NCBI RefSeq assembly: GCF_001558155.1
Contig: NZ_LOAS01000002.1
Location: 186,001-250,000 of the forward strand
Length of the DNA: 64,000 nucleotides
Source of the DNA: Aliiruegeria sabulilitoris
Lineage (GTDB): Bacteria > Pseudomonadota > Alphaproteobacteria > Rhodobacterales > Rhodobacteraceae
Direction: 5' to 3'
A program made the translations under genes and the position numbers. Shown one piece after another: positions 1 to 8,918 of the stretch; position 1 is the stretch's first letter; the number at the start of each line of letters is the position of its first letter. The notes below the pieces were generated by a model. The model did not search any database. It was not told where the DNA came from and saw nothing but the letters and a program-made list of their open reading frames with translations.

Positions 1-178
1 ACTAATTTTCAGATAGTTCCGCTTCCGCCGGAAGCGCTACCTATGCTTTGAAACCCAAAGCAACGGACGCGAGAACGTATCCCTCACCCGCTCCGGATCT
101 CCCTCGAATCAGCTGGTGAACAGGTACTTTCGATAAATCCGCATCCATTGCCGCCGCCCATGAAGACGGCGCTCCTCA
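1..178. other. Window edge without a recognisable gene
   Basis: No credible reading frame was seen on either strand in this edge segment. It holds one small perfect hairpin (GCTTCC, 3-nt loop, GGAAGC, positions 21-35) with no adjoining T tract, so it is not a convincing terminator. Downstream sequence of the minus-strand SDR gene may continue here. Confidence 0.5.
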
Positions 179-925
179 TCACACGCCCGATGGAAGGCCA
201 AATGGGCGCAGGTTGGTGACCCCGCCGTCAATCGCAATGGTCTGGCCGGTGATGAAACTTGCATCGTCCGAGGTGAGCAGAGCAGCGGCGCGCCCGACCT
301 CCTGCGTGGTCGCGACACGATGGATGGGCGTCGCATCGATCCAATGGGCGCGGCTGCCCGGATTGGGCTGCATACCGCCGTCAACGGCACCCGGCGCCAG
401 CATGTTGACCCGGATCCGGTGCTGCGCGAGTTCCGCGGCGGCCACGCGGCCAAGCGCTTCCAGCGCGCCTTTCGAGGCCGCATAGGCCGAGCGCTGCGGC
501 ACACCGATCCGGCCATGCAGCGAGGTCACGAGCACGATGCGCCCGCCCCGCCCATGCCCACTGGCTTCAGCATCGACCATGCAGCGCGCGACGTCCCGAA
601 CCACCCGGAAAGCGCCGATCAGGTTGACATCGAGATGCCCGCGTAGATCCGCCTCCGTGGTGTCGAGGAAGTTCGATGTCCACATGACACCGGCGGCATG
701 GACCAGCGCATCGATACCGCCGAGCTGTTCGTTCGCTTGCCGGACCGCACCGGTGACGGAATCGGCATCGCCGAGATCGAAGGGCAGAAAGCTCATCCCC
801 TCTCGACCGCTCGGTGTGCGATCGAGCCCGACCACCCGGTCGCCGCGTCGGAGAAGCGCCTGGCAGACGGCGTCGCCGAGGGCGCCGGAACATCCTGTGA
901 CAACGGTACGGAGGCAAGCAGACAT
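179..925 (-). CDS. SDR family NAD(P)-dependent oxidoreductase
   Basis: A 248-residue protein with the classical short-chain dehydrogenase/reductase layout. The Rossmann motif TGCSGALG lies at residues 10-17, a variant of TGxxxGxG. HAAG stands in place of NNAG at about residues 76-79. Ser135 and the YAASK active site (Tyr148, Lys152) follow, and the C-terminal TGQTIAIDGG is typical of the family. It is expected to be a cytosolic NAD(P)H-linked oxidoreductase acting on a carbonyl or hydroxyl group; the substrate cannot be told from sequence. It stands alone and diverges from ctaD across about 250 bases. Family assignment is secure, specific function unknown. Confidence 0.85.
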   Translation of the reverse strand: MSACLRTVVTGCSGALGDAVCQALLRRGDRVVGLDRTPSGREGMSFLPFDLGDADSVTGAVRQANEQLGGIDALVHAAGVMWTSNFLDTTEADLRGHLDVNLIGAFRVVRDVARCMVDAEASGHGRGGRIVLVTSLHGRIGVPQRSAYAASKGALEALGRVAAAELAQHRIRVNMLAPGAVDGGMQPNPGSRAHWIDATPIHRVATTQEVGRAAALLTSDDASFITGQTIAIDGGVTNLRPFGLPSGV

Positions 926-1175
926 CGCAGAGTTCCGGCAAAGGGAATGGATAGCCCTGTCTTAGCTGCGAGCGGCGCGGGGTGGAACGATTTCCCGCCA
1001 TGATCCCGGCGCAACGCCCGCCAGGGCGAAATCCCGCATCCGCAATAATGTTTCGTATCGCGCATATTGAATGTTGCCGCCTCTGCCCTATCGCCCTAGG
1101 GTAGCCGTCGGACGCGCGGGCACACCTCGGGAAAGGTATGCCCAGATAAACAGGACAAATTACCGGAGGAAATGC
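926..1175. promoter_or_regulatory. Divergent intergenic region, SDR / ctaD
   Basis: About 250 bases between the divergent SDR gene and ctaD, which must hold promoters for both. No clear -35/-10 pair or operator was recognised. A strong ribosome binding site, GGAGGA at 1165-1170, lies just before the ctaD ATG at 1176. Confidence 0.4.
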
Positions 1176-2849
1176 ATGGCCGATGCTGCCATTCATGGGC
1201 ATGACCATGAAGACGAGCGGGGATTTTTCACCCGCTGGTTCATGTCCACCAACCACAAGGACATCGGGATTCTCTACCTGATCGTCTCGGCCGCCGTCGG
1301 CTTCATTGCCGTCTTCTTCACCGTGCTGATGCGCATCGAGCTGATGACGCCGGGCGTCCAGCACATGTGCATGGAAGGCTTCCGGCTCTTCGCCAGTTCG
1401 ACTGAAGGCTGTACGCCGAACGGACATATCTGGAACGTGCTGATCACCGCCCACGGAATCCTGATGATGTTCTTCGTCGTCATCCCGGCGCTTTTCGGCG
1501 GTTTTGGCAACTATTTCATGCCGTTGCAGATCGGCGCGCCGGACATGGCGTTCCCGCGGCTCAATAACCTGAGCTTCTGGCTCTACGCTGCCGGTTGTAC
1601 GCTGGCGGTCTGTTCGGTGCTCTCGCCCGGCGGCAACGGCCAGCTCGGCTCCGGCGTGGGCTGGGTGCTCTATCCGCCACTTTCCGTGCGCGAAGGTGGC
1701 TTGTCGATGGATCTCGCGATCTTCGCCGTGCACGTTTCGGGCGCCAGCTCGATTCTCGGCGCGATCAACATGATCACCACCTTCCTCAACATGCGCGCAC
1801 CGGGCATGACGCTGCACAAGGTGCCGCTCTTTGCCTGGTCGATCTTCGTCACCGCCTGGCTGATTCTCCTGAGCTTGCCCGTTCTGGCCGGCGCGATCAC
1901 CATGCTGCTGACGGACCGCAATTTCGGCACTACCTTCTTCGATCCCGCCGGTGGCGGCGACCCGATCCTGTACCAGCACATCCTGTGGTTCTTCGGTCAC
2001 CCCGAGGTCTACATCGTGATCGTGCCGGGCTTCGGCATCGCCTCCCACGTCATCGCGACTTTCTCGCGCAAGCCGATCTTCGGCTATCTGCCGATGGTCT
2101 ATGCGATGGTCGCGATCGGCGTTCTGGGCTTTGTCGTCTGGGCACACCACATGTACACGGTGGGCCTGTCGCTCAGCCAGCAGAGCTACTTCATGCTCGC
2201 AACGATGGTGATCGCGGTGCCAACCGGCATCAAGATCTTCAGTTGGATCGCCACGATGTGGGGCGGTTCGCTGGAATTCAAGACGCCCATGCTCTTTGCC
2301 ATCGGCTTCCTGCTGCTCTTCACTATTGGTGGTGTGACCGGCGTTGTCCTGTCCCAGGCGGGCGTCGACCGGGCCTATCACGACACCTATTACGTGGTCG
2401 CCCACTTCCACTACACGATGTCCATGGGAGCGGCCTTCACCATCTTTGCCGGGGTCTATTTCTACATCGGCAAGATGTCGGGCCGTCAGTACCCCGAGTT
2501 CCTGGGCAAGGTGCATTTCTGGCTGTTCTTCATCGGGGTGAACCTGACCTTCTTCCCGCAGCACTTCCTTGGCCGCCAGGGCATGCCGCGCCGCTATATC
2601 GACTATCCGGAGGCCTTCGCCACCTGGAACTACGTGTCGTCAATGGGCGCAATGCTCAGCTTCGCCTCCTTCCTGCTGTTCTTCTACATCGTCTATGTCA
2701 CCTTGCGGAAAGGCGAGAAGATCACCGAGGCAAACTACTGGAACGAGCACGCGGACACGCTGGAGTGGACCCTGCCCTGCCCGCCGCCGGAGCACACTTT
2801 CGAGACGCTCCCGAAGCAGGAGGAATGGGACAAGGGCGCCGCTCACTGA
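1176..2849 (+). CDS. ctaD: Cytochrome c oxidase subunit I (aa3 type)
   Basis: A 557-residue haem-copper oxidase subunit I, the usual length for Rhodobacteraceae CtaD. It is the catalytic inner-membrane subunit that reduces O2 to water and pumps protons. Visible hallmarks are STNHKDIG at the N-terminus, the haem a ligand in [10 protein letters not shown], the CuB/Tyr motif GHPEVY, the HH pair in WAHHMYTVG, and the haem-ligand motif [10 protein letters not shown]. The frame is open upstream to 1071, but the ATG at 1176 is chosen because GGAGGA precedes it and the protein then begins [14 protein letters not shown]. Subunits II and III are not in this window, which is common in this family, where ctaD is often a separate locus. 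A terminator follows. Confidence 0.97.
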   Translation: MADAAIHGHDHEDERGFFTRWFMSTNHKDIGILYLIVSAAVGFIAVFFTVLMRIELMTPGVQHMCMEGFRLFASSTEGCTPNGHIWNVLITAHGILMMFFVVIPALFGGFGNYFMPLQIGAPDMAFPRLNNLSFWLYAAGCTLAVCSVLSPGGNGQLGSGVGWVLYPPLSVREGGLSMDLAIFAVHVSGASSILGAINMITTFLNMRAPGMTLHKVPLFAWSIFVTAWLILLSLPVLAGAITMLLTDRNFGTTFFDPAGGGDPILYQHILWFFGHPEVYIVIVPGFGIASHVIATFSRKPIFGYLPMVYAMVAIGVLGFVVWAHHMYTVGLSLSQQSYFMLATMVIAVPTGIKIFSWIATMWGGSLEFKTPMLFAIGFLLLFTIGGVTGVVLSQAGVDRAYHDTYYVVAHFHYTMSMGAAFTIFAGVYFYIGKMSGRQYPEFLGKVHFWLFFIGVNLTFFPQHFLGRQGMPRRYIDYPEAFATWNYVSSMGAMLSFASFLLFFYIVYVTLRKGEKITEANYWNEHADTLEWTLPCPPPEHTFETLPKQEEWDKGAAH

Positions 2850-2884
2850 GGCTGGCCCACTGATCCCGCTCGGATGAGATCGGA

Positions 2885-2914
2885 GGGCCCCGGTGGAAAC
2901 GCCGGGGCCCTTTT
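2885..2914 (+). terminator. Rho-independent terminator of ctaD
   Basis: A perfect 9-bp stem (GGGCCCCGG / CCGGGGCCC) with an 8-nt loop is followed directly by TTTT, 36 bases after the ctaD stop codon. Confidence 0.85.
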
Positions 2915-3007
2915 CAATTGGCGAGCAGATGCACCCGTAGTTCCGCGTTGCGGAGTTTGCAGCAATTCGGGTGCGCGAGACGATCCTTCGAATCTTGCCT
3001 TCGGCGC

Positions 3008-3110
3008 GGATGTTTCCGGAAACAGGATGATAGCTCGCACAAGAGATCCTCTTTCTGGAAATATCCTGGGGGAGAGGCGCGCCTTGCCGCGGCAGGGGCG
3101 AAGCCCCCTC
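3008..3110. repeat. Dispersed intergenic repeat, paired inverted cores
   Basis: Two 21-nt cores face each other at 3008-3028 and 3046-3066; 18 of 21 positions pair as an inverted repeat. The core has the form GGAT-R-TTTYC-N-GAAA-S-AGGAT. The right copy continues outward into a GC-rich arm (CTGGGGGAG onward) ending in a GGGGCGAAGCCCC hairpin. Related cores occur at 16438-16458 and 36722-36742. It lies between the ctaD terminator and the DUF2244 gene and encodes nothing recognisable. Confidence 0.7.
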
Positions 3111-3147
3111 TGGACCTTCGCTTCAAGTAGACCAATCAGGCCCCGCC

Positions 3148-3648
3148 ATGCCCTACGAATGGATATCCCCTGACCCCGCCGACCAGCAGCCCCCCCTGCG
3201 CGAGCTGCACCTGTGGCCGCACCGCTCCCTGCCCAAACGTGGCTTCGCAGCCTTCATCGGCGGCACCTTCCTGCTGCTGCTCCTGCCCCTCTACCCTGCC
3301 ATCGGCTCGCCGGTGCTCTGGGGGCTTCTGCCCTTCTTGATGGGGACGCTTGGGCTGCTCTACTGGGCGATCCAGAGGAGCTATCGCGACGGCGAGGTGC
3401 TGGAGGAGTTGCGGATCTGGGAGGACAAGGTACGGCTTGAGCGGCATTCCCGCCACGGGGCCACGCAGGACTGGGAGGCCAACCCGCATTGGGTCGAGGT
3501 CAAGTTGCACGAGAAGGGTGGACCGGTGACCAATTACGTAACCTTGCGCGGGGCAAACCGCGAGGTCGAGATCGGATCCTTCCTCAGCGACGATGAGCGC
3601 GTTGACCTCTACAACGAACTGGCGCGATACCTGCCGAGCAGGGGGTAG
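3148..3648 (+). CDS. DUF2244 family membrane protein
   Basis: A 166-residue protein with two closely spaced hydrophobic segments (about residues 33-51 and 55-75). They are followed by a soluble domain with the DUF2244 pattern: LRIWEDKVRLER, then WEANPHWVEV and VEIGSFLSDDER. The family is found in alphaproteobacteria, often near cytochrome oxidase genes as here, but its function is not established. It is probably an inner-membrane protein with a cytoplasmic domain. Only 6 bases separate it from the next gene, which suggests co-transcription. Confidence 0.85.
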   Translation: MPYEWISPDPADQQPPLRELHLWPHRSLPKRGFAAFIGGTFLLLLLPLYPAIGSPVLWGLLPFLMGTLGLLYWAIQRSYRDGEVLEELRIWEDKVRLERHSRHGATQDWEANPHWVEVKLHEKGGPVTNYVTLRGANREVEIGSFLSDDERVDLYNELARYLPSRG

Positions 3649-3654
3649 ATCGCA

Positions 3655-4569
3655 ATGTCACAGGTTCCCGCCACTCCGAAACCGCGCCGGGTGCTGATCC
3701 AGGCCGCGGCGGCAACACTCGGTCCGCGCTGGACCTATGAAAAGCTGGCGACGCAATGGTCCGAGCAGGAGGCGCTGGAGCGGCGCGCCCATTCCCGCCC
3801 CGGCCCTGTACAGAACCCGGCCGTCGTGTTCCTGACCCCGCTCGTCGGTCGCCATCATGTCGATGACTGGTGCAAGATCGAGGAGCGGCTGGCCGACACC
3901 GTCGAAAGCTTCCGCCGCCAGAGCAGCAATCGCTGGCAGGCCGTCATCTGCGGTCAGGATCGCCCGGAGGGAATCTGTTTCGACGAGCAGGTTCGTTTCC
4001 TGCCCTTTACCAAACCTTTCGAAGGCAACGACAAATGGGCCAAGCTGGAAGCGCTGTTCCGCGCCCTGCCCGATTTGGGTGTCGCCTCCGGCTATGCCAT
4101 GCCCTTCGATGCCGATGACATGCTGGCCCCCGGTGCCGTTGCCGAGATGATTGAGCGCAAGCAGCGCGGCGGCTATCTCGTTACCCGCGGCTGGGTATTG
4201 GATGCGCAAAGCCGCGAAATCGGCCTCTGCGCACCGCAGACGCTGCTGCACCCGGGCCGCAAGGCGTTCTGGAAGATGTGCGGCTCGTGCGCCGCCTTCC
4301 GCTTCGACTTCAGCCGGGACCAGCGCGACGCCGAATACCTCGCCGCCGTCACGAGCCATGAACACCGCATGTTCCCCTATCTGGCCTCGCTGGCCGGTCG
4401 TCGGCTGAGCCCACTGCAACAGGAAGCGGTGCTCTACGTGGTCAATCATGGGGAGAATTTCGGCAAGCGTCGCGGGCGGGTGGGCTTCAAGACCCGCTAC
4501 GTGAAGCGCTTCCCGGTCACCGATCCCGGCACGCTCGCGCGGATCGAGGCGGAATTCCCGATGGCGTGA
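3655..4569 (+). CDS. Glycosyltransferase-like protein (GT-A fold)
   Basis: A 304-residue protein resembling family-2-like glycosyltransferases. The segment VVFLTPLVGRHHVDDWCKIEERLADTVESF has the shape of the first beta strand and helix of a GT-A fold. The DADD at residues 152-155 stands where the metal-binding DxD motif is expected, and AMPFDADDM is a typical context. No signal peptide or membrane span is seen, so it probably acts on the cytoplasmic side. Donor and acceptor are unknown. It follows DUF2244 closely and is convergent with the GNAT gene. Confidence 0.65.
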   Translation: MSQVPATPKPRRVLIQAAAATLGPRWTYEKLATQWSEQEALERRAHSRPGPVQNPAVVFLTPLVGRHHVDDWCKIEERLADTVESFRRQSSNRWQAVICGQDRPEGICFDEQVRFLPFTKPFEGNDKWAKLEALFRALPDLGVASGYAMPFDADDMLAPGAVAEMIERKQRGGYLVTRGWVLDAQSREIGLCAPQTLLHPGRKAFWKMCGSCAAFRFDFSRDQRDAEYLAAVTSHEHRMFPYLASLAGRRLSPLQQEAVLYVVNHGENFGKRRGRVGFKTRYVKRFPVTDPGTLARIEAEFPMA

Positions 4570-4587
4570 ACCCGAACGGACAACGCC

Positions 4588-5019
4588 TCACGGGTGCAGA
4601 CGCTTCTTCATGTGATAGAGCAGCGTCCCTTTCGGGCGGTCTTCGAGCACGCCATAGACCTCGTAACCCATGGCCTCGTAGAAGCCACACGCCCCAACTG
4701 TCTTGAGAAAAGCGATGCCCGCGCCCCGTGCAATCGCGGCCTGCTCGACCTGTGACAGCAATTGCCGCCCCAAGCCCTCTCCCCGATGCTCGGGCGCAAC
4801 CCACAACAATTCGATTTCGAGACCATCCCAGTAGATATTGGCCTCAATCCCGCCTTTGATCTCTCCTGTTTCGGAACGGGCAAAGGCAGCGCACCGCCTG
4901 TCTTCGGATTCGGGCGGCAGCCCCGGCATGACCGATAGTTCATATTCTCGGAAACCTGCCTTCAACCGGTCGAGATCGGAGCCGACGGGACAAAATGTAA
5001 CCTCTATTTCTACCGGCAT
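4588..5019 (-). CDS. GNAT family N-acetyltransferase
   Basis: A 143-residue GNAT protein. The acetyl-CoA binding motif A is LLWVAPEHRGEGLGRQLL, with the R/Q-x-x-G-x-G/A signature as RGEGLG, followed by the C-terminal FYEAMGYEVYG motif. It should transfer an acetyl group from acetyl-CoA to an amine; the substrate is unknown. The start at 5019 is preferred over the in-frame GTG at 5046 because AAGGGG lies about nine bases upstream and the protein then begins MPVEIEVTF. Confidence 0.8.
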   Translation of the reverse strand: MPVEIEVTFCPVGSDLDRLKAGFREYELSVMPGLPPESEDRRCAAFARSETGEIKGGIEANIYWDGLEIELLWVAPEHRGEGLGRQLLSQVEQAAIARGAGIAFLKTVGACGFYEAMGYEVYGVLEDRPKGTLLYHMKKRLHP

Positions 5020-5086
5020 GAATCGCCGCCCCTTACAACTTTCCACGCCTGTATCATGTCACTGCGTTTACAAGGCTTGATACGGG

Positions 5087-5920
5087 TCACAGAGACCCCA
5101 TAGGCCCGCGTTTCTTGCGGCGGAAGACGAGCGCGTCGGGATCGGAGAAATCCCTGTCCGCCCTGTCGGCCTCCCGCTCCTCGTTCGTGCGGCCGCGCGC
5201 GAAATAGCCTGACACCAGATCGCGTTGGCTCCGGTCCACCTTCAGGTTCATCTTCTCCCAACTCGCCTTGATCGCCTCGCGCAAGTCCTGCCCTTCGTTC
5301 AGCGCCCAGAAACGCCGCTTGGCATCCGGGTGCTGGAACGGGTCCGCATCAACAGGACGCGCCCGTTTCTCCGGCCGATGCCCGGTGGCTAGGTTCAGCA
5401 GCGCTTCCGAGGCCTCCTCCGGCAGGAATCGGCAAATGTCGAGCAGCGTGTCCTCCGTCGCCTTGCGAACCTCGTCGAACCAGTCCTCGGGCACGCCGCA
5501 ATCGAGCAATGTATCGTCGTTCTCGGAGGCGAAGAGCGGCGGTTTCGCGACCGTCTGCTCCACGACGCGCCGGATCACGACCTCCTCCACCCGCTCGCGC
5601 AGCACCAAGATCTGGGCGGCCCCGGTGCGCGGATGAACCTCGAGCTTCCGTTTCTCGGCCCATTTGTAGGCGTCGTCGTGATGATCGACATAGGCCAACA
5701 GGACGGAACCTCCGCGCTTGTGGATAATCACCCGCAACTCGCGGTTGACGCGAACAGACCAGAAATACTTGTCCTTCGACTTGTCGATCCGGTGGAAGGA
5801 CAGCCCCGGATTGTCTGGATTCACTTGCAAATCGAAGGCCGTCTGCTTGACGGCGGATTGTTCCTGCTTGGTCAGCTTCTCGAGGCTGTCGGCAAAGGTG
5901 TCGGCGATGATCAGTGGCAC
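5087..5920 (-). pseudogene. Truncated UvrD-like helicase, N-terminal module only
   Basis: A 277-codon frame resembling, from memory, the N-terminal third of a UvrD-type helicase family. It has a RelE/ParE-like module (PLIIADTF, QVNPDNPGLSFHRID, FWSVRVNRELRVIIHK, YVDHHDDAYKWAE) and then the linker with GVPEDWFDEVR and FQHPDAKRRFWAL. The frame diverges just where the Walker A loop should begin, after the QRDLV element, and ends in a charged tail. No helicase motif is present. I start it at the GTG at 5920 because homologues I recall begin at PLIIADTF; an in-frame ATG exists at 5986. It may be a remnant, or a free-standing RelE-like protein that lost the ATPase. Confidence 0.55.
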
Positions 5921-6012
5921 GTTTCGGCTCGCCCGCGGTTCGGTTGAAGATTTAGTCGACCATAGCCTGCGGCCTGTTTTCGGCAAGCCCGGGCACGCCG
6001 CAGATCTGGTAG

Positions 6013-6207
6013 CAGTTCGGCGGCTTCTCGGCGCTGGCGCTGGTCGGGCTGGAGGCTCGCATCAACGATCGCTGGAGCGTGTACGGCGAATTGAAGACCG
6101 CCATGTTCTGGATTGATGTGGACCTGCAATATGGTGGCTGGCTGGAAACCGACATTCCCAGCAACCAGATCGCTTTCAGCGTCAATTACACCCTAAGCCG
6201 CTGGTAG
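6013..6207 (+). pseudogene. Remnant of an outer-membrane beta-barrel protein (C-terminal end)
   Basis: This frame encodes about 64 residues that look like the last strands of an outer-membrane beta-barrel. NDRWSVYGELK is followed by alternating-residue strands and a terminal IAFSVNYTLSRW with the C-terminal aromatic residue used in barrel assembly. An in-frame TAG at 6010-6012 closes it upstream and no start codon or signal peptide precedes it, so the N-terminal part is lost. The style recalls LpxQ-like lipid A oxidases or similar barrels, but the parent family is uncertain. It sits between two other broken genes. Confidence 0.55.
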
Positions 6208-6216
6208 GGGCGGCCG

Positions 6217-6450
6217 ATGCGCAAGGCGGCCCGAATCCTCAGCGCTACAGCCCTTCTATTGCCCGCCGCCTGCGAGGTGTCGGAGCCTGCTGCGGCAGTT
6301 TCCCGGGCCAACGGTGAGCTGGTCTTCTGGGCGGGCGGATGCGCCTCCTACCACACTCCGCCCATCGACCTGACCCATCTGCCGCAGAGCGACCTCGTGG
6401 CGATTACCGCCTATCTCAAGGTCCTGTCACCGGTCGCCACGCGCTATTAG
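6217..6450 (+). pseudogene. Decayed c-type cytochrome (internal deletion, broken haem motif)
   Basis: A 77-residue frame with a signal sequence (MRKAARILSATALLLPAAC) and then ELVFWAGGCASYHTPP. In intact cytochromes this reads CxxCH; here the second haem-binding cysteine is Tyr. The sequence jumps at once to THLPQSDLVAITAYLKVLSP, which resembles the extreme C-terminus of about 300-residue diheme cytochromes. It therefore appears to have lost some 200 residues internally as well as covalent haem attachment. It begins 9 bases after the barrel remnant. I regard it as non-functional. Confidence 0.6.
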
Positions 6451-6456
6451 TGGCGC

Positions 6457-6999
6457 TTAGCCTTCCGCGGGCGGCGATTGCAGCGTCTGGCTGCCTTCCC
6501 CCAACGCGCGCTGCATGTAGACGGTGTCCACCCATTGGCCGTGCTTGAAGCCTACGGCCTTGAGCGTGCCGATCTCCTCGAAGCCCAGCGCCCGATGCAG
6601 CTCGATGGAGCCGCGATTGGCGCTGTTGCCGATCACCGCGATCATCTGGCGTCGCCATCCGGCCTCGCAGCGCGCGACCAGTTCCGCCAGCAGCGCCCGA
6701 CCGACACCCTGCCCGCGCGCGGTCTCCGAGACATAGACCGAATCCTCCACGGTGTTTCGATAGGCCGGGCGCGGACGATAGAGCCCGGCATAGGCATAGC
6801 CGAGAACCTCGCCTTCGCGTTCGGCCACCAGATGGGGCAGCCCCATCTCGATCACGGCCAGCCGGCGGGTGCCCAGTTCCTCGGCCGAGGGCGGAACCTC
6901 CTCGAAGGTGGCCAGCCCATGCAGAACCTCGTAGGCATAGATCTTCTGGATTGCCGGCAAGTCCCCCGGCGCGCTGTCTCGAACAAGCAGATCCGCCAT
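6457..6999 (-). CDS. GNAT acetyltransferase of the phosphinothricin/methionine-sulfoximine type
   Basis: A 180-residue GNAT protein with the features of the Pat/Bar/MddA group: IQKIYAYEVLHGLATFEEVPPS near the N-terminus, the YAGLYRPRPAYRNTVEDSVYV block, the acetyl-CoA motif RGQGVGRALL, then GSIELHRALGFEEIGTLKAVGFKHGQWVDTVYMQ. Members N-acetylate phosphinothricin, methionine sulfoximine or related amino-acid analogues; the physiological substrate here is not known. It is convergent with the decayed cytochrome and lies 17 bases downstream of yqeY on the same strand. Confidence 0.85.
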   Translation of the reverse strand: MADLLVRDSAPGDLPAIQKIYAYEVLHGLATFEEVPPSAEELGTRRLAVIEMGLPHLVAEREGEVLGYAYAGLYRPRPAYRNTVEDSVYVSETARGQGVGRALLAELVARCEAGWRRQMIAVIGNSANRGSIELHRALGFEEIGTLKAVGFKHGQWVDTVYMQRALGEGSQTLQSPPAEG

Positions 7000-7016
7000 G
7001 CGGAACCCTTTCGCGT

Positions 7017-7478
7017 TCAGCCGAGCTGAGATTTCACCCGCGGTCCGACGGAACCGAAATCCATCTGGCCTGTATATTTTGCCTTGAGTGCGCCCATGAC
7101 CTTGCCCATGTCGCGGATGCTCTCCGCGCCGGTGGCGGCAATGGCCTCGGCAATGGCCTTCTCGACCTCTTCCTCGTCGAGTTGGCGCGGCAGGAATTCC
7201 TCCAGAACGAGGATTTCATTGCGTTCCTTCTCGGCCAGTTCCAGCCGTCCGCCCTCTTCATAGGCCCGCGCGCTTTCCTGCCGCTGCTTGACCATCTTGC
7301 CGAGGATCTGGAGCACATCGGCATCCGTAGCGCCTTCCGTGGCGCCTTCGGCGCGGGTGGCAATGTCGCGGTCCTTGATCGCGGCCGTAATCAGGCGCAG
7401 AGTCGAAAGCCTGTCGGCCTGCTTGTTGCGCATCGCGTCCTTCAGGCCTGCACTTACACGGTCTCTGAGCTGCATCAT
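7017..7478 (-). CDS. yqeY: GatB/YqeY domain protein
   Basis: A 153-residue protein matching the YqeY family: LRDRVSAGLKDAMRNKQADRLSTLRLITAAIKD, then ELAEKERNEILVLEEFLPRQLDEEEVEKAI and the C-terminal MGKVMGALKAKY. The domain also occurs at the end of the GatB subunit of Asp/Glu-tRNA amidotransferase and is thought to bind tRNA; the role of free-standing YqeY is not settled. AAGGA lies about eight bases before the tandem ATGATG start. The gene diverges from carA, a pairing that is common in Rhodobacteraceae. Confidence 0.92.
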   Translation of the reverse strand: MMQLRDRVSAGLKDAMRNKQADRLSTLRLITAAIKDRDIATRAEGATEGATDADVLQILGKMVKQRQESARAYEEGGRLELAEKERNEILVLEEFLPRQLDEEEVEKAIAEAIAATGAESIRDMGKVMGALKAKYTGQMDFGSVGPRVKSQLG

Positions 7479-7669
7479 TTCGGATATCCTTGGGTTCCCC
7501 AACCACGGGCGGGGGTGATAGTGGTTTCGGCGGCATCTGGCAAGCCGCGAGCGGAATCGCCCAAACGCGGCCCCACCGATGCCCGCTCTCGAAACGCCCG
7601 TTCGCTCTGCCTTGACGCCCCGCCGCCCGCCACATAGTTTGCCGCCGATTTGCCCGCAGGAGTTGCCAG

Positions 7670-8827
<1,158 letters not shown>

Positions 8828-8918
8828 CCCTCTGCGCGCAATCTGCGCATATAGGTTAACCGCTCCTTAACCACGCTGTTCACAGAGTCGTCCCAACCGC
8901 AGGGATTCCGACTCGCAG

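Noticed and set aside
567-2564. A long minus-strand open frame (about 665 codons) antisense to ctaD
   Set aside because: It mirrors ctaD codon bias in a GC-rich genome, its product is a low-complexity His/Asp/Arg/Glu mixture with no domain, and ctaD on the other strand is certain.
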